Assembly: GCA_964451415.1 (NCBI GenBank)
Contig: CAYVHU010000001.1
Coordinates: 236,064 to 300,063, forward strand
DNA from: CAYVHU01 sp964451415
GTDB taxonomy: Bacteria > Pseudomonadota > Alphaproteobacteria > Rhodospirillales > Magnetovibrionaceae
DNA length: 64,000 nt
Direction: 5' to 3'
A program made the position numbers and the translations under genes. The notes under the pieces were generated by a model, which was given only the letters and a program-made list of their open reading frames with translations, did no database searches and was not told the DNA's origin. The stretch's first letter is position 1. Every line of letters begins with the position of its first letter. Positions 52,105 to 62,426 of this stretch are shown here, piece by piece.

Positions 52105-52812
52105 ATGGAAAACTTAAGCGTCGTGATCCCGTGTTACAACGAAGAACAGACCCTTTCGCAGGTGGTCGATCGCGTGGCGGGGGCCGACATAGCGGGCCTA
52201 AACCTGGAAATTGTGATCGTTGACGATTGCTCTGCGGATCGCTCCCTTGAAATTGCCGAAAACCTGGCGCAAAACAACGCAACCGTGCGCGTCTTTCACC
52301 ATCGTACCAACCAGGGCAAAGGTGCGGCCCTGCGCACGGGCTTTCGCGAAGCTCGTGGCGATTTGGTCATTGTCCAAGACGCGGACCTGGAATACGATCC
52401 TGCCGATTACATCCGCCTTCTGCGCCCCATTCTTGAAGAAAAAGCGGATGTCGTTTACGGCTCACGATTTTTAGAGCGCAGCGCGACCGATGCACATTAT
52501 CTTTTGCACGGTCTGGCAAACCGTTTTTTGACGGGACTTTCCAATACCCTATCGGGCCTCAATCTGACGGACATGGAAACCTGCTACAAACTGATCCCCA
52601 AACGCTTGTTGGATCAGATCGCCATCACCGAAAATCGCTTTGGTTTTGAACCCGAAATGACTGCCAAACTGGCACGTTTGAGGCCCCGGGTACAAATCAT
52701 GGAAGTTCCCGTATCCTACCGGAATCGTTCCTATGCCGAGGGGAAAAAAATCGGCTGGAAGGACGGAGTCAGCGCCCTGCGTTGTATCTTGACGTATAAT
52801 TTAATCCGCTAA
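52105..52812 (+). CDS. Family 2 glycosyltransferase (DPM1-like)
   Basis: 235 residues. The GT-A fold starts with LSVVIPCYNEEQTLSQVVDRV; the nucleotide-sugar Asp motif is VIVDDCSADRSLEI and the DxD-like metal site is VQDADLEYDPADY (about 85-97). The ETCYKLIPKRLL and RFGFEPEMTAKL segments are typical of polyprenyl-phosphate sugar transferases. There is no C-terminal membrane segment. AAGGAGG lies nine bases upstream. Probably acts with the following CapD-like protein in surface glycan synthesis. Confidence 0.9.
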   Translation: MENLSVVIPCYNEEQTLSQVVDRVAGADIAGLNLEIVIVDDCSADRSLEIAENLAQNNATVRVFHHRTNQGKGAALRTGFREARGDLVIVQDADLEYDPADYIRLLRPILEEKADVVYGSRFLERSATDAHYLLHGLANRFLTGLSNTLSGLNLTDMETCYKLIPKRLLDQIAITENRFGFEPEMTAKLARLRPRVQIMEVPVSYRNRSYAEGKKIGWKDGVSALRCILTYNLIR

Positions 52813-52876
52813 CGAACAAGCGCCTGCGTATGATAGGTTTGGCGCTCACAATAACCACTGGAAGCCCGCCGCACCA

Positions 52877-54784
52877 ATGGCCCTGCTGCCTAAAAGCCTA
52901 CTGCCAAACCCACGCGCCGCCATCGCCTTCGTTCACGACGTTGTGATGGCGGGCCTGTCGTTTTGGATATCCATGCTGCTTAGGCTCGGCGGCGATTTAA
53001 GCCCCCTGCAAAAACAAGTCCTGCTGCCCGGCGCCGCCCTGTTCGGCGTAAGCGCGGCCATTGTGTTCCTGGGGCTGAGATTGTACCGGGGCATCTGGCG
53101 TTATGCGTCCATGAACGATCTGGTCGCGCTGGCCCGTGCGGTAACGATTCTGGTGGCGCTCTTCGCCCTTGAGATGTTTTTGCTCTTCCGCCTCGACGGC
53201 GTGCCGCGTTCGCTGCCGTTCATCAACTGGTTCGTCCTTATGGCCCTGCTCGGTGGGCCACGCTTTGTCTATCGCCTGATCAAGGACCGCCGCTTTGATT
53301 GGCGTCTCACGCCTGATGGCGACGACAAGGTCCCGGTGTTGCTGGTCGGCGCAGGCGATGAAGCGGAATTGTTCATTCGTGCGATCGCCCGCAATGACGG
53401 GGCCGCTTACCGTCCCGTCGGTATCGCTTCGGAAAGTCGCGGTCGGGTTGGACGAATGATACATGGCGTCAGCGTTCTGGGAACCGTCGACGAGATCGAA
53501 ACCATTGTCACCAATCTAAATGGCCACAACCGCCCGCAGCGTCTGGTCCTGACCAAAGACACGATCAAGGGTGCGGAAGTGCGCGAGCTTCTGGAAAGCG
53601 CCGAACGTCTGGGCCTCACCGTAGCGCGCCTACCGCGCGTCGACGACCTGAAATCCGGTGAAGTGGATGAAATGCACATTCACCCCATCGCCATTGAAGA
53701 CCTGCTCGGGCGACCCCAGCAACCCCTTGATCGGGACGCCATGGCGGTCCTTGTCAAAGACCGGCGCGTGCTGCTCACAGGCGCGGGGGGATCCATCGGT
53801 TCTGAACTGGCGCGTCAAATCGCCGCCATCGGCCCTGCGGAACTGGTTTTGGTGGAAAATTCGGAGTACGCACTGTATCGAATCGATCGCGAAATGGCTG
53901 AAAATCATGCCGCCTTGAGGCGCCACGCCGTTATTGCGGACGTCCGCGATCGCAAACGCATCGATAAAACCTTTGCACGCTACAAACCGGAACTGGTGTT
54001 TCACGCCGCCGCGCTCAAACATGTTCCGTTGGTCGAGGACAACCCCTTTGAGGGAATTCTCAGCAATGCCATCGGCACACGCCATGTGGCGGATGCGTGC
54101 GAAAAAGCAAACGTTGACGTCATGGTGATGATTTCCACCGACAAGGCGGTGAACCCCACCAACATCATGGGGGCGACGAAGAGAATTGCCGAATCCTATG
54201 TTCAGGCGCTGGATCTGCGTCGCGGCAAAGCCGTGGGGACACGCTTCGTTACCGTGCGCTTCGGTAACGTCTTGGGATCTACAGGATCGGTGGTGCCGTT
54301 GTTCCAGCGCCAACTGGCCCACGGCGGCCCTATCAGTGTGACGCATCCGGATATGACGCGCTATTTCATGACCATTCGCGAAGCGGTCGAACTGGTGCTT
54401 CAGGCCTCCAGCCTCGGGGCGCACGACCGTGGGGCCAGCGGTCGAATTTTCGTACTCGACATGGGCGAACCGGTCAAAATCGTTGATCTTGCCCGCCAGA
54501 TGATCCGTCTGGCAGGATTGAAACCCGATGAAGATATCGAAATCCAAATCATCGGCCCGCGCCCGGGAGAAAAGCTGTTCGAGGAAATTTTCCACGGAGG
54601 TGAACCTCCCGTCCCAACACGCTCGCCCGGCATACTGCTGGCCTCGCCGCGCACCTTGGACGTCGAGACGGTCCGCCAAGTGCTTGCACGTCTGGAAACC
54701 GCCGCCCATGACGAAGACCTCGCCGCGCTGCTGCGCGCCATCGAATCCCTAGTGCCCGAATACGCGCCGCCGGAGCCCGCATGA
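52877..54784 (+). CDS. Membrane nucleotide-sugar 4,6-dehydratase (CapD/WbpM/FlaA1-like)
   Basis: 635 residues. Four membrane segments (about 15-34, 48-70, 85-105, 113-132) are followed by a CoA-binding-like Rossmann domain (VLLVGAGDEAELF, 154-166) and the large SDR domain with LLTGAGGSIGSELARQI (299-315). Catalytic residues are in MVMISTDKAVNPTNIMGATKR, where tyrosine is replaced by Met as in UDP-GlcNAc 4,6-dehydratases. It likely starts synthesis of a 6-deoxy sugar such as QuiNAc or bacillosamine for surface glycans. It interrupts the usual heparinase-purH order. Confidence 0.93.
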   Translation: MALLPKSLLPNPRAAIAFVHDVVMAGLSFWISMLLRLGGDLSPLQKQVLLPGAALFGVSAAIVFLGLRLYRGIWRYASMNDLVALARAVTILVALFALEMFLLFRLDGVPRSLPFINWFVLMALLGGPRFVYRLIKDRRFDWRLTPDGDDKVPVLLVGAGDEAELFIRAIARNDGAAYRPVGIASESRGRVGRMIHGVSVLGTVDEIETIVTNLNGHNRPQRLVLTKDTIKGAEVRELLESAERLGLTVARLPRVDDLKSGEVDEMHIHPIAIEDLLGRPQQPLDRDAMAVLVKDRRVLLTGAGGSIGSELARQIAAIGPAELVLVENSEYALYRIDREMAENHAALRRHAVIADVRDRKRIDKTFARYKPELVFHAAALKHVPLVEDNPFEGILSNAIGTRHVADACEKANVDVMVMISTDKAVNPTNIMGATKRIAESYVQALDLRRGKAVGTRFVTVRFGNVLGSTGSVVPLFQRQLAHGGPISVTHPDMTRYFMTIREAVELVLQASSLGAHDRGASGRIFVLDMGEPVKIVDLARQMIRLAGLKPDEDIEIQIIGPRPGEKLFEEIFHGGEPPVPTRSPGILLASPRTLDVETVRQVLARLETAAHDEDLAALLRAIESLVPEYAPPEPA

Positions 54785-54871
54785 GTTAGGGTCTGGCATT
54801 GTGCGCGTGGGGCTGGTATACCGCGCGCAAGCCGTCCTTACGCTATCCATTTCGTCACAGGGAACCCCGCC

Positions 54872-56440
54872 ATGTCCGAGCCCATTTGCCGCGCCCTTCT
54901 CTCCGTCTCCGACAAAACCGGCATTGTCGCGTTCGCTCGCTTCCTCGCCGACCAAGGGGCGGAAATTCTGTCCACCGGCGGCACCGCTAAGATGTTGCAG
55001 GATGCCGACGTGCCGGTGGTCGAGGTCTCGCAACACACGGGTTTTCCGGAAATTATGGATGGACGCGTGAAAACGCTGCAACCGGCGATCCACGGTGGAC
55101 TACTGGCAGTGCGCGACAACGCCGAACATGTTGCCGCAATGGAAGCCCACAACATTGCACCCATCGATTTGCTGTGCGTGAACCTGTATCCGTTCGAAGA
55201 AACGGTAGCGCGCGGCGCGGATTATGATACCTGCGTGGAAAACATCGACATCGGCGGGCCGGCCATGATCCGTGCCGCCGCCAAAAACCACCGCGACGTC
55301 ACGGTGGTGGTCGAACCTGAAGACTATCAACGTGTGATGGATGAAATGAGCGCCCATGCCGGCGCCACAACACTCAGCACACGTAAGGATCTGGCCCAGC
55401 GCGCCTATGCGCGCACGGCGGTGTACGATACGGCCATTTCCACCTGGCTCGCCGAAGCGACCGGCCAGCAATGGCCGAAACGTCTGAGCTTCGCCGGGGA
55501 ACTGAAACAAACCATGCGCTACGGCGAAAACCCCCACCAGTCGGCGGCGTTCTACGTCAATGGCGATACGCGCCCGGGTGTTGCCTCAGCCACCCAACTG
55601 CACGGCAAGGCGCTGAGCTACAACAACTTGAACGACACCGACGCTGCGTTCGAACTGGTGAGCGAATTCGACGACATCGCGTGCGCCATCATCAAACATG
55701 CAAACCCGTGCGGTGTCGCCGTGGGCGGGCCATTGGCGGATGCCTACCGCCGCGCCTATTCTTGCGATAGCGAAAGCGCATTCGGCAGCATCGTCGCCGT
55801 TAACCGAGCGCTGGATCGTGAGACGGCACAAGAAATCGTCAAGATTTTTACCGAAGTCGTGATCGCGCCCTCTATCGACGCGGACGCCCTGGAAATCCTC
55901 AAAAGCAAAAAAAACCTGCGCGTATTGAGCACCGGCGCCATGGCGGACCCTCAAACCAGCGAACGCATGGTCAAAATGCTCGCGGGCGGTCTTTTGGTAC
56001 AAGGTCGCGACAACGCGCTTATCGATGACATGAAAGTCGTCACCGAGAAAACCCCCACGGATGAACAACTTGCCGATATGAAATTCGCTTACACCATCGC
56101 CAAGCATGTCAAATCCAACGCCATCGTATACGTCAAGAACGCCATGACGGTCGGCATCGGTGCCGGACAGATGAGCCGCGTCAATTCGTGCCGCATCGCC
56201 GCTTTTCGCGCCGAACAAGCGGCCAAAACGGCCGGCGACGAGGCAAGCTGGGCAATCGGTTCCGTGATCGCTTCGGATGCCTTCTTCCCCTTTGCCGACG
56301 GCCTTTTAGAGGCCGTCGACGCAGGCGCCACGGCGGTCATTCAACCAGGCGGCTCGATGCGCGACGAAGAGGTCATCCAAGCCGCCAACGAAGCCGGTAT
56401 CGCCATGGTTTTCACCGGTATGCGCCATTTCCGCCATTAA
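54872..56440 (+). CDS. purH: Bifunctional AICAR formyltransferase / IMP cyclohydrolase
   Basis: 522 residues, full length. The N-terminal MGS-like IMP cyclohydrolase domain (about 1-195) has LLSVSDKTGIVAFARFL and ILSTGGTAKML; the C-terminal formyltransferase domain has LRYGENPHQ-like MRYGENPHQSAAFY, the catalytic KHANPCG and MTVGIGAGQMSRV. It carries out the last two steps of IMP synthesis. GGAACCCC precedes the ATG weakly. Confidence 0.97.
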   Translation: MSEPICRALLSVSDKTGIVAFARFLADQGAEILSTGGTAKMLQDADVPVVEVSQHTGFPEIMDGRVKTLQPAIHGGLLAVRDNAEHVAAMEAHNIAPIDLLCVNLYPFEETVARGADYDTCVENIDIGGPAMIRAAAKNHRDVTVVVEPEDYQRVMDEMSAHAGATTLSTRKDLAQRAYARTAVYDTAISTWLAEATGQQWPKRLSFAGELKQTMRYGENPHQSAAFYVNGDTRPGVASATQLHGKALSYNNLNDTDAAFELVSEFDDIACAIIKHANPCGVAVGGPLADAYRRAYSCDSESAFGSIVAVNRALDRETAQEIVKIFTEVVIAPSIDADALEILKSKKNLRVLSTGAMADPQTSERMVKMLAGGLLVQGRDNALIDDMKVVTEKTPTDEQLADMKFAYTIAKHVKSNAIVYVKNAMTVGIGAGQMSRVNSCRIAAFRAEQAAKTAGDEASWAIGSVIASDAFFPFADGLLEAVDAGATAVIQPGGSMRDEEVIQAANEAGIAMVFTGMRHFRH

Positions 56441-56549
56441 AACACGCTGGCATTGGTCCCGACGCATACAATCATTGGACACATCACACCACGCACCCTA
56501 AGTTTAATAATGGTCCGCTTGGGGCTGGTTTAGATGCAGGTATAAAAAC

Positions 56550-56930
56550 GTGGCAAAAATTCTGTTGATTGATGACGATGCGCAAATGCGCAAGCTCATT
56601 ACCGAATTCATGTCCTTGAAGGGCCATGAAGTGGTCACTGCCGAAGATGGTGCATTCGGCGTTAGTATGTCGGCACTGGAATTGCCGGACATCATTATTC
56701 TGGACATGATGATGCCCGTGATGGATGGCCCGCAAGCCCTGGACGTGCTGAAAAAAGAGCCCGGCCTGGCGGGCATACCCGTCATCGCCGCCAGCGCCAA
56801 CACGGACCCGGAGTTCAAACAGAAAATGCTCAACGCCGGAATTGTCGCCTACCTCACCAAACCCGTGGATCTGGTCGAACTGCTGCAATGCGTCGAGGGC
56901 ACCTTAACCTTCCGCGCCAAACCAGCTTAG
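56550..56930 (+). CDS. Single-domain response regulator
   Basis: 126 residues with a GTG start and no output domain. The receiver core is complete: acidic pocket Asp8-Asp10, phosphorylated Asp52 in IILDMMMP, Ser82 in AASAN and Lys104 in YLTKPVD. It resembles CheY/DivK-type proteins that act by protein contact. No kinase is adjacent; the CHASE-like kinase at 38 kb is 17 kb away. It converges with the NAD-GDH gene across 13 bases. Confidence 0.93.
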   Translation: MAKILLIDDDAQMRKLITEFMSLKGHEVVTAEDGAFGVSMSALELPDIIILDMMMPVMDGPQALDVLKKEPGLAGIPVIAASANTDPEFKQKMLNAGIVAYLTKPVDLVELLQCVEGTLTFRAKPA

Positions 56931-56943
56931 GTCTCCGGTTTCG

Positions 56944-59900
56944 CTAAACCCCTTGTGGACTTTCTTCGGCCAAGGACTTCAACGCCCGGCTTGCCACCGC
57001 AATCATCGATAAATCGTTGACGTCCCCGGCCCACAATTCGGTGAGCAACTGATCGGTGCGATCCAAGGCGTTCTGGTGTGCGGCCGTCCATGCCGGCATT
57101 GCCAACGTCGGGTCCGCTACGCCTCCAGATGCCGCAAGGGCCTGAGAGGTCAATCTGGCCTGATGGTCGAACAATTCCTCGATCATGGCGGCAATGGCCA
57201 GCTTTTGCCAATGGCTTTGCGTTTCCAATGCCTCGCATGAACCGCGCAGACGGCCCAAACGAAAGCGCGAACCCACGGCGTAATAAAGCTTGGCGATCTG
57301 ACAGATATCGAGTTTGTGATGCTCCGCAAGAAGCGCAATTCCGGGGCCGGGAGCCAGATTCACCAATCCCGTAACGATTCTGGCCAAGTCTTCCGGGACC
57401 CCTTCGGCGATACGCACTTGGGCGTGAGTCTGTAAATCACTCAGGTACTGCGGAGGCAGCGCGTCTTCCAGGCTCACCCGCAGCATTGCGATCTGTTCCT
57501 TAAACCGTTTTACGCTCTGCGTCAGCTTAAGAGGCGTTGGGATATTTCGCAAAAACCAAATTGTTCCACGATCCAGCAGACGATTGATATCCAACAACAT
57601 CGCCGTTTGCACGTGCGCAGGAACAACGTTATCCAAAGTGCTGATTTGCGCCCATAGCGGACGCAGATCAAAGACCTCCCGCGCGACGATGAAAGCGCGC
57701 GCGATTTCGCTGGGCTTCATGCCCGTTTTTTCCATAATCTGCGTGATGAATGTCCCGCCCACGCGATTGATCATGGAATTCGTTACACGGGTCGCCACGA
57801 TTTCCCGGCGTAGACGGTGCTGAAAAATGCCGTCTTCGTACTTTTTATGCAACGGTGTCGGAAAATAGCGCATCAGATCGTCATTGAGGAACGCATCATC
57901 GGGGAGATCGCTATCGAGAAGTTCGTCATAAAGCCAAATTTTGGAATAAGACATCAAGACCGCAATTTCCGGACGCGTCAGACCTTGACCCGATATCACA
58001 CGCTCGTTCAGTTGTTCATCGCTGGGCAAAAACTCCACATCCCGGTCCAACTGCCCGTTTTTTTCCAAAAGACGCATAAGGCGCATTTGATGATCGGCCA
58101 GATCCGTGCCGCGGGTATCAATAACGGAAATCGCCTGGGTCTGCGCATAATTGTCCCACAAAACCAGTTCCGCCACTTCATCGGTCATACGGGAAAGCAG
58201 GCTGTTGCGTGTTCGCGTCGTCAATTTTTTATGCGCCACCAGCGCATCGAGTAAAATCTTGATATTCACTTCATGATCGGAGCAATCGACACCTGCCGAA
58301 TTATCGATTGAATCGGTGTTGAGACGCCCACCGCCAAGTGCATATTCAATGCGCCCGCGTTGCGTCAGTCCCAGATTCGCCCCTTCTGCGATGACCCGCG
58401 CACGAACGCTTTTGCCATCCACCCGCACCGCATCACTAGAACGATCCCCCGCGTCCAAGTGGCTTTCGCTTGAGGCTTTGATGTATGTGCCGATACCGCC
58501 GAACCACAGCAAATCGACATCAAGGGTAAGAATCATTTGGATCAGTTCGTTGGGTGTTACTTTTTTCACCGACACCCCGAACAAGGCCCGTATCTCTTTG
58601 GAAAGTTCTACATGCTTGGCACGACGCTCGAATACACCACCGCCGGTGGATATCTTTTTGACGTCATAATCCCCCCACCCCGAACGCGGCATGGCGAACA
58701 AACGCTGACGTTCTTTCAGGCCTTCTGCGGCACTGGGATCGGGGTCAATGAAAATATGCATATGGTTGAACGCCGCCGCCAACCGGATATGGGGACTGAG
58801 CAACATGCCGTTGCCAAAGACGTCGCCCGACATATCACCCACACCAGCCACCGTAAAATCCTGTGATTGCGTATCCTGGCCCATTTCACGGAAGTGACGC
58901 TTGACCGATTCCCACGCACCGCGGGCGGTGATGGCCATCTTCTTATGGTCATAGCCTTGAGAACCGCCCGAGGCAAAGGCATCGCCCAGCCAAAACCCGT
59001 ACTGCGCCGAAACGGAATTGGCGATATCGGAAAACGTTGCCGTACCCTTATCGGCAGCGACCACTAGATACGGATCATCACCATCGTAACGTTCAACATC
59101 TGACGGGGGTAGGACCTTGCCCTTGGTATCGAGATTATCGGTCAGGTCCAGAAGTCCGCGAATGAACATTTTATAACAAGCGATTCCTTGCGCCAACACC
59201 TCTTCGCGCGTCGCCGCCGGGCCCAGGGCCCGTTTCACCACAAAACCACCCTTGGACCCCACCGGAACAATCACCGCATTTTTGATCTGCTGCGCTTTGA
59301 CAAGACCGAGAATTTCCGTACGGAAGTCCTCTCGGCGATCCGACCAGCGCAACCCGCCACGCGCCACATGACCAAAACGCAGGTGTACGCCTTCCACATC
59401 CGGAGCGTAAACGAAGACCTCGTACTTGGGTCGCGGCAGGGGCAGGCCTTCGATATCGTGGCTGGAAAACTTGAAGGAAAGCCAAGGCCTGGGGGCACCG
59501 TCATCATCGCGTTGATGAAAATTGGTACGTAGGGTTACGTCCACCAGATTGATGTAACGACGCAAAATCAAATCCTGGTCGGCGCTGGAAACATCTTCCA
59601 GCATACTGTACAAAGTTTCTTTCAATTCCACATAATTATGATCGACATGCTCCGGCCCTTTGGCGACGCTGCGGGCCGCTTTCGCGGTATTCTGTTTACT
59701 GACCGAAACAAATCGGGCCTCAAACAAAAGGACAATACCGCGCGCCACGGACGCATTTTCCACCAACGTCCGAGCCATGTAATCTTCCGAAAACGTAATG
59801 CCAGCCTGACGCAAATACTTTGTGTAAGCCCTCAGCACAGATACCTCGCGCCAATTCAGACCGGCGGCAAAAATCAAAGCGTTAAGGGTATCGCTTTCCA

Positions 59901-61926
59901 TTGCCCCGTCCCAAATATGGTCGAAGGCTTCGTGGAAACGCGTGCGCAGGTCTTCCGTACGACCCATAATCGGCCGACGTGGCTCAAGGCCAAAATCATG
60001 GATGATAATCTTGCACGGCGCGCCGTCGGGTTGAACACGATAGGGAACTTCGTCCATAACGCGCAATCCGAAATCTTCTAAAACCGGCAACACGTCGGAC
60101 AATGCCACCGGCTGACGCAAATTATAGATCTTGAAACGCAGCGGCGGTCCATCCTCGGCGTTGAGCTGGTATAAATGCAGCCCCAGGCGGCCGAAGACAT
60201 ATGTTAGTTCAATTTTTTTAATATCGCTCAAGGTCTCTTCGGGACCGTAACGATCCTCGTAACCAAGACCAAAGGCGTTCCGGTAGCTATCTAAAAGGCG
60301 GATCCCTTCCATTTCGCCGTAGGCTGAAATCAGCGCACCGCCCAGTCGATCACTCCATGACTGAGCCAGTTCAGTCAATTTGACTTCGATGGTCGCCCGA
60401 TCAAATTTGGGAATCTGACCGGTGGGGGTATGAACCACCACATGCAACCGGGCCAGGGGCTGGGCGCCAAGCTGCGTGTCGTGCGACGTCACGACACCGC
60501 CGAGTGCTTCTTCCAGGAAATTCTGGTATTTATGCCGCAAATCCGTGGTGTAGCGGTCGCGCGGCACATAAATCAAACAACTGTAAAAGCGCTGAAATTC
60601 ATCGCGCCGCAAGAACAATGCAACACGTTGACGATCTTGCAGGCGTAAAATGCCAAGGCTGGTTTCAAGCAACTGGTCCGTGGAAATCTGGAACAATTCA
60701 TCGCGGGGAAACGTTTCCAGGATGTTCAGAAGCGCCTTGCCGTCATGATTGGATAGAGGCAGGCCGGCACGGTCAAACGTCGTTTGAATTTTGCGCCGCA
60801 ACAAAGGAATCTGACGCGCGCTCTTGTTGTAGGCCCCCGCCGTAAACAAACCCACGAACGCGCGCTGCCCCACGACGCGACCCTTGCCATCAAGGCGTTT
60901 GATGCTGATAAAATCCATCTGCGCCGGGCGATGCACGCGTGACTTTGTATCGGTCTTGGTTATCATTAACAAATCAGAATGATTTATAAAGCTCCTCACC
61001 TCCGGCGGCATATCCGCCAATTCACGAAATTCCTTGAACAATATCCGATCGGGATCGGAAAGAATCCCCAACCCGCTATCCTTGACCACAGACACATGGG
61101 GTTTTTTCCGGTCCCCATTGAACGCATATTCGCGATAACCGAGGAACGTGAAGTTATCGTCATGAAGCCAGCGCAGGAAGTCGCGGGCCTCGCTGACGTC
61201 CTCCAAGGACCGCTCTGCGGTCATGGTTTCAAGTTCGTCGATCAATTGCGCCAATGCGTCGCGCATGTCACGCCAACCGCCAACGCTCAGACGGACATCT
61301 TCCAACGTTGCGCGCAATGCTTTTTCGATCTCCGCATGACGGATTTTAGGCTGCTCATCGATTTGCAGATGGATGAAACTTTCGGCAATCGTATCCTTAT
61401 CGGCACCGAGAAGACCCTGCTCCAATACGTCCGTAAGTTGGCCTCGCGCGGGGCGCCGCACCCGTAAAATTGGGTGTATGGCAAGGTGCACCGCGATGCC
61501 CAATGTGTTAATGGCCGCCGTGACGCTATCGACCAGAAAGGGAACGTCGTCGGTAACGATTTCCACGATGGTATGGCCGACACGCCTTGCATCATCCGAT
61601 TTATCCAGGTTTCGCACAACGATGGCTGCCTTGCCCGGGCGTCGTAATCTTGCCGTTTTCAAGTGATGCAGGGCCAGGGCCGCCAAAACATCCGCCCCCA
61701 TAGCTTCGACTTCATCCGTCGCAAGATGGGCGTAGTAATGATGAAAGAAGTGTTCTATCGAAGACGCCTTCAATTTCTCTGCAATCTTGACAGGGGCCTT
61801 GCGCGGCGCTTTCACACGTGCCCTTTTAGATGTCTTGCTCGAGGCTTTTGCATACTGCGCCAAAGCGCGCTCAAGCGCCGCGTCGAGAATGCATTTTCGA
61901 GCGTTCTCAGTGCCTGGTTTCGCCAC
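56944..61926 (-). CDS. gdhB: Large NAD-specific glutamate dehydrogenase
   Basis: 1660 residues, the L180 class. The GTG start has GGAGGA about eight bases upstream. The N-terminal ~700 residues hold ACT-like regulatory regions (TDDVPFLVDSVTAAINTLG near 127-145). The catalytic domain (about 770-1250) includes HLRFGHVARGGLRWSDRREDFRTE, PVGSKGGFVVKR with the substrate lysine, and WGGIGTYIKAS-like LWFGGIGTYIKASSES. A helical C-terminal region follows. The enzyme oxidises glutamate to 2-oxoglutarate and ammonia. Residues 25-50 are a Lys/Arg/Ala-rich linker. Confidence 0.96.
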   Translation of the reverse strand: MAKPGTENARKCILDAALERALAQYAKASSKTSKRARVKAPRKAPVKIAEKLKASSIEHFFHHYYAHLATDEVEAMGADVLAALALHHLKTARLRRPGKAAIVVRNLDKSDDARRVGHTIVEIVTDDVPFLVDSVTAAINTLGIAVHLAIHPILRVRRPARGQLTDVLEQGLLGADKDTIAESFIHLQIDEQPKIRHAEIEKALRATLEDVRLSVGGWRDMRDALAQLIDELETMTAERSLEDVSEARDFLRWLHDDNFTFLGYREYAFNGDRKKPHVSVVKDSGLGILSDPDRILFKEFRELADMPPEVRSFINHSDLLMITKTDTKSRVHRPAQMDFISIKRLDGKGRVVGQRAFVGLFTAGAYNKSARQIPLLRRKIQTTFDRAGLPLSNHDGKALLNILETFPRDELFQISTDQLLETSLGILRLQDRQRVALFLRRDEFQRFYSCLIYVPRDRYTTDLRHKYQNFLEEALGGVVTSHDTQLGAQPLARLHVVVHTPTGQIPKFDRATIEVKLTELAQSWSDRLGGALISAYGEMEGIRLLDSYRNAFGLGYEDRYGPEETLSDIKKIELTYVFGRLGLHLYQLNAEDGPPLRFKIYNLRQPVALSDVLPVLEDFGLRVMDEVPYRVQPDGAPCKIIIHDFGLEPRRPIMGRTEDLRTRFHEAFDHIWDGAMESDTLNALIFAAGLNWREVSVLRAYTKYLRQAGITFSEDYMARTLVENASVARGIVLLFEARFVSVSKQNTAKAARSVAKGPEHVDHNYVELKETLYSMLEDVSSADQDLILRRYINLVDVTLRTNFHQRDDDGAPRPWLSFKFSSHDIEGLPLPRPKYEVFVYAPDVEGVHLRFGHVARGGLRWSDRREDFRTEILGLVKAQQIKNAVIVPVGSKGGFVVKRALGPAATREEVLAQGIACYKMFIRGLLDLTDNLDTKGKVLPPSDVERYDGDDPYLVVAADKGTATFSDIANSVSAQYGFWLGDAFASGGSQGYDHKKMAITARGAWESVKRHFREMGQDTQSQDFTVAGVGDMSGDVFGNGMLLSPHIRLAAAFNHMHIFIDPDPSAAEGLKERQRLFAMPRSGWGDYDVKKISTGGGVFERRAKHVELSKEIRALFGVSVKKVTPNELIQMILTLDVDLLWFGGIGTYIKASSESHLDAGDRSSDAVRVDGKSVRARVIAEGANLGLTQRGRIEYALGGGRLNTDSIDNSAGVDCSDHEVNIKILLDALVAHKKLTTRTRNSLLSRMTDEVAELVLWDNYAQTQAISVIDTRGTDLADHQMRLMRLLEKNGQLDRDVEFLPSDEQLNERVISGQGLTRPEIAVLMSYSKIWLYDELLDSDLPDDAFLNDDLMRYFPTPLHKKYEDGIFQHRLRREIVATRVTNSMINRVGGTFITQIMEKTGMKPSEIARAFIVAREVFDLRPLWAQISTLDNVVPAHVQTAMLLDINRLLDRGTIWFLRNIPTPLKLTQSVKRFKEQIAMLRVSLEDALPPQYLSDLQTHAQVRIAEGVPEDLARIVTGLVNLAPGPGIALLAEHHKLDICQIAKLYYAVGSRFRLGRLRGSCEALETQSHWQKLAIAAMIEELFDHQARLTSQALAASGGVADPTLAMPAWTAAHQNALDRTDQLLTELWAGDVNDLSMIAVASRALKSLAEESPQGV

Positions 61927-62129
61927 AACAATTCCTCCGATGCAACCTCTAACGCGGCGCCCATTATTTAGAGTATTCTACGGAAAAACCAGAAGAATTA
62001 TGACGTTCATATGCGCGTAACCGCGTCGCGAAATAATTCCGTCACCGCGTAAGGCGCGTTGACCCAAGGAAAGGGCTGTGAGAAATTCGCCGTGTCAGTG
62101 TCCGCAAACAATCCATTCAGGTGACCCCT
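61927..62129. other. Divergent intergenic region, NAD-GDH / small membrane protein
   Basis: About 200 bases holding the start signals of two divergent genes. I see no RNA gene or strong palindrome; promoter boxes are not obvious. Confidence 0.3.
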
Positions 62130-62426
62130 ATGAACGACACCGCGATCAAGGACAGCACCACCGCGACAACAGAGGCGCAACGAGAGCCGCGAAAGTACGG
62201 CGACCACCCGGTCGATATTCGCATTTCCATACCGTTCGTGCGCTCGCGTTTCTACGTCACCTTGCACGCCGGGCGCGAACGCAGAAAAGTGGGGCGCCGG
62301 AACCTGGAGCGTGCCGCCTATCCATTAGTCACATTCGGCAATATTTTATTTTCGTTTGGGGTCGCGACTTTGTTCATCATTGTCGCTTTGGCAGTTCTGA
62401 TTTTTCGCAGTGCCATTATCCAATGA
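62130..62426 (+). CDS. Small single-span membrane protein, unknown
   Basis: 98 residues from the ATG at 62130 (AGGTG five bases upstream; a GTG three codons earlier is possible). Not recognised. Residues 1-25 are polar; about 28-62 are basic with SIPFVRSRFYVTLHAGRERR; about 64-93 form one long membrane helix (LFSFGVATLFIIVALAVLIF). The N-terminus is probably cytoplasmic. Its stop overlaps an ATG (ATGA) that opens a short basic reading frame. Confidence 0.65.
   Translation: MNDTAIKDSTTATTEAQREPRKYGDHPVDIRISIPFVRSRFYVTLHAGRERRKVGRRNLERAAYPLVTFGNILFSFGVATLFIIVALAVLIFRSAIIQ

Noticed and set aside
53630..54709. 359-codon minus-strand frame
   Set aside because: Antisense shadow of the CapD-like gene, whose motifs are complete on the plus strand.
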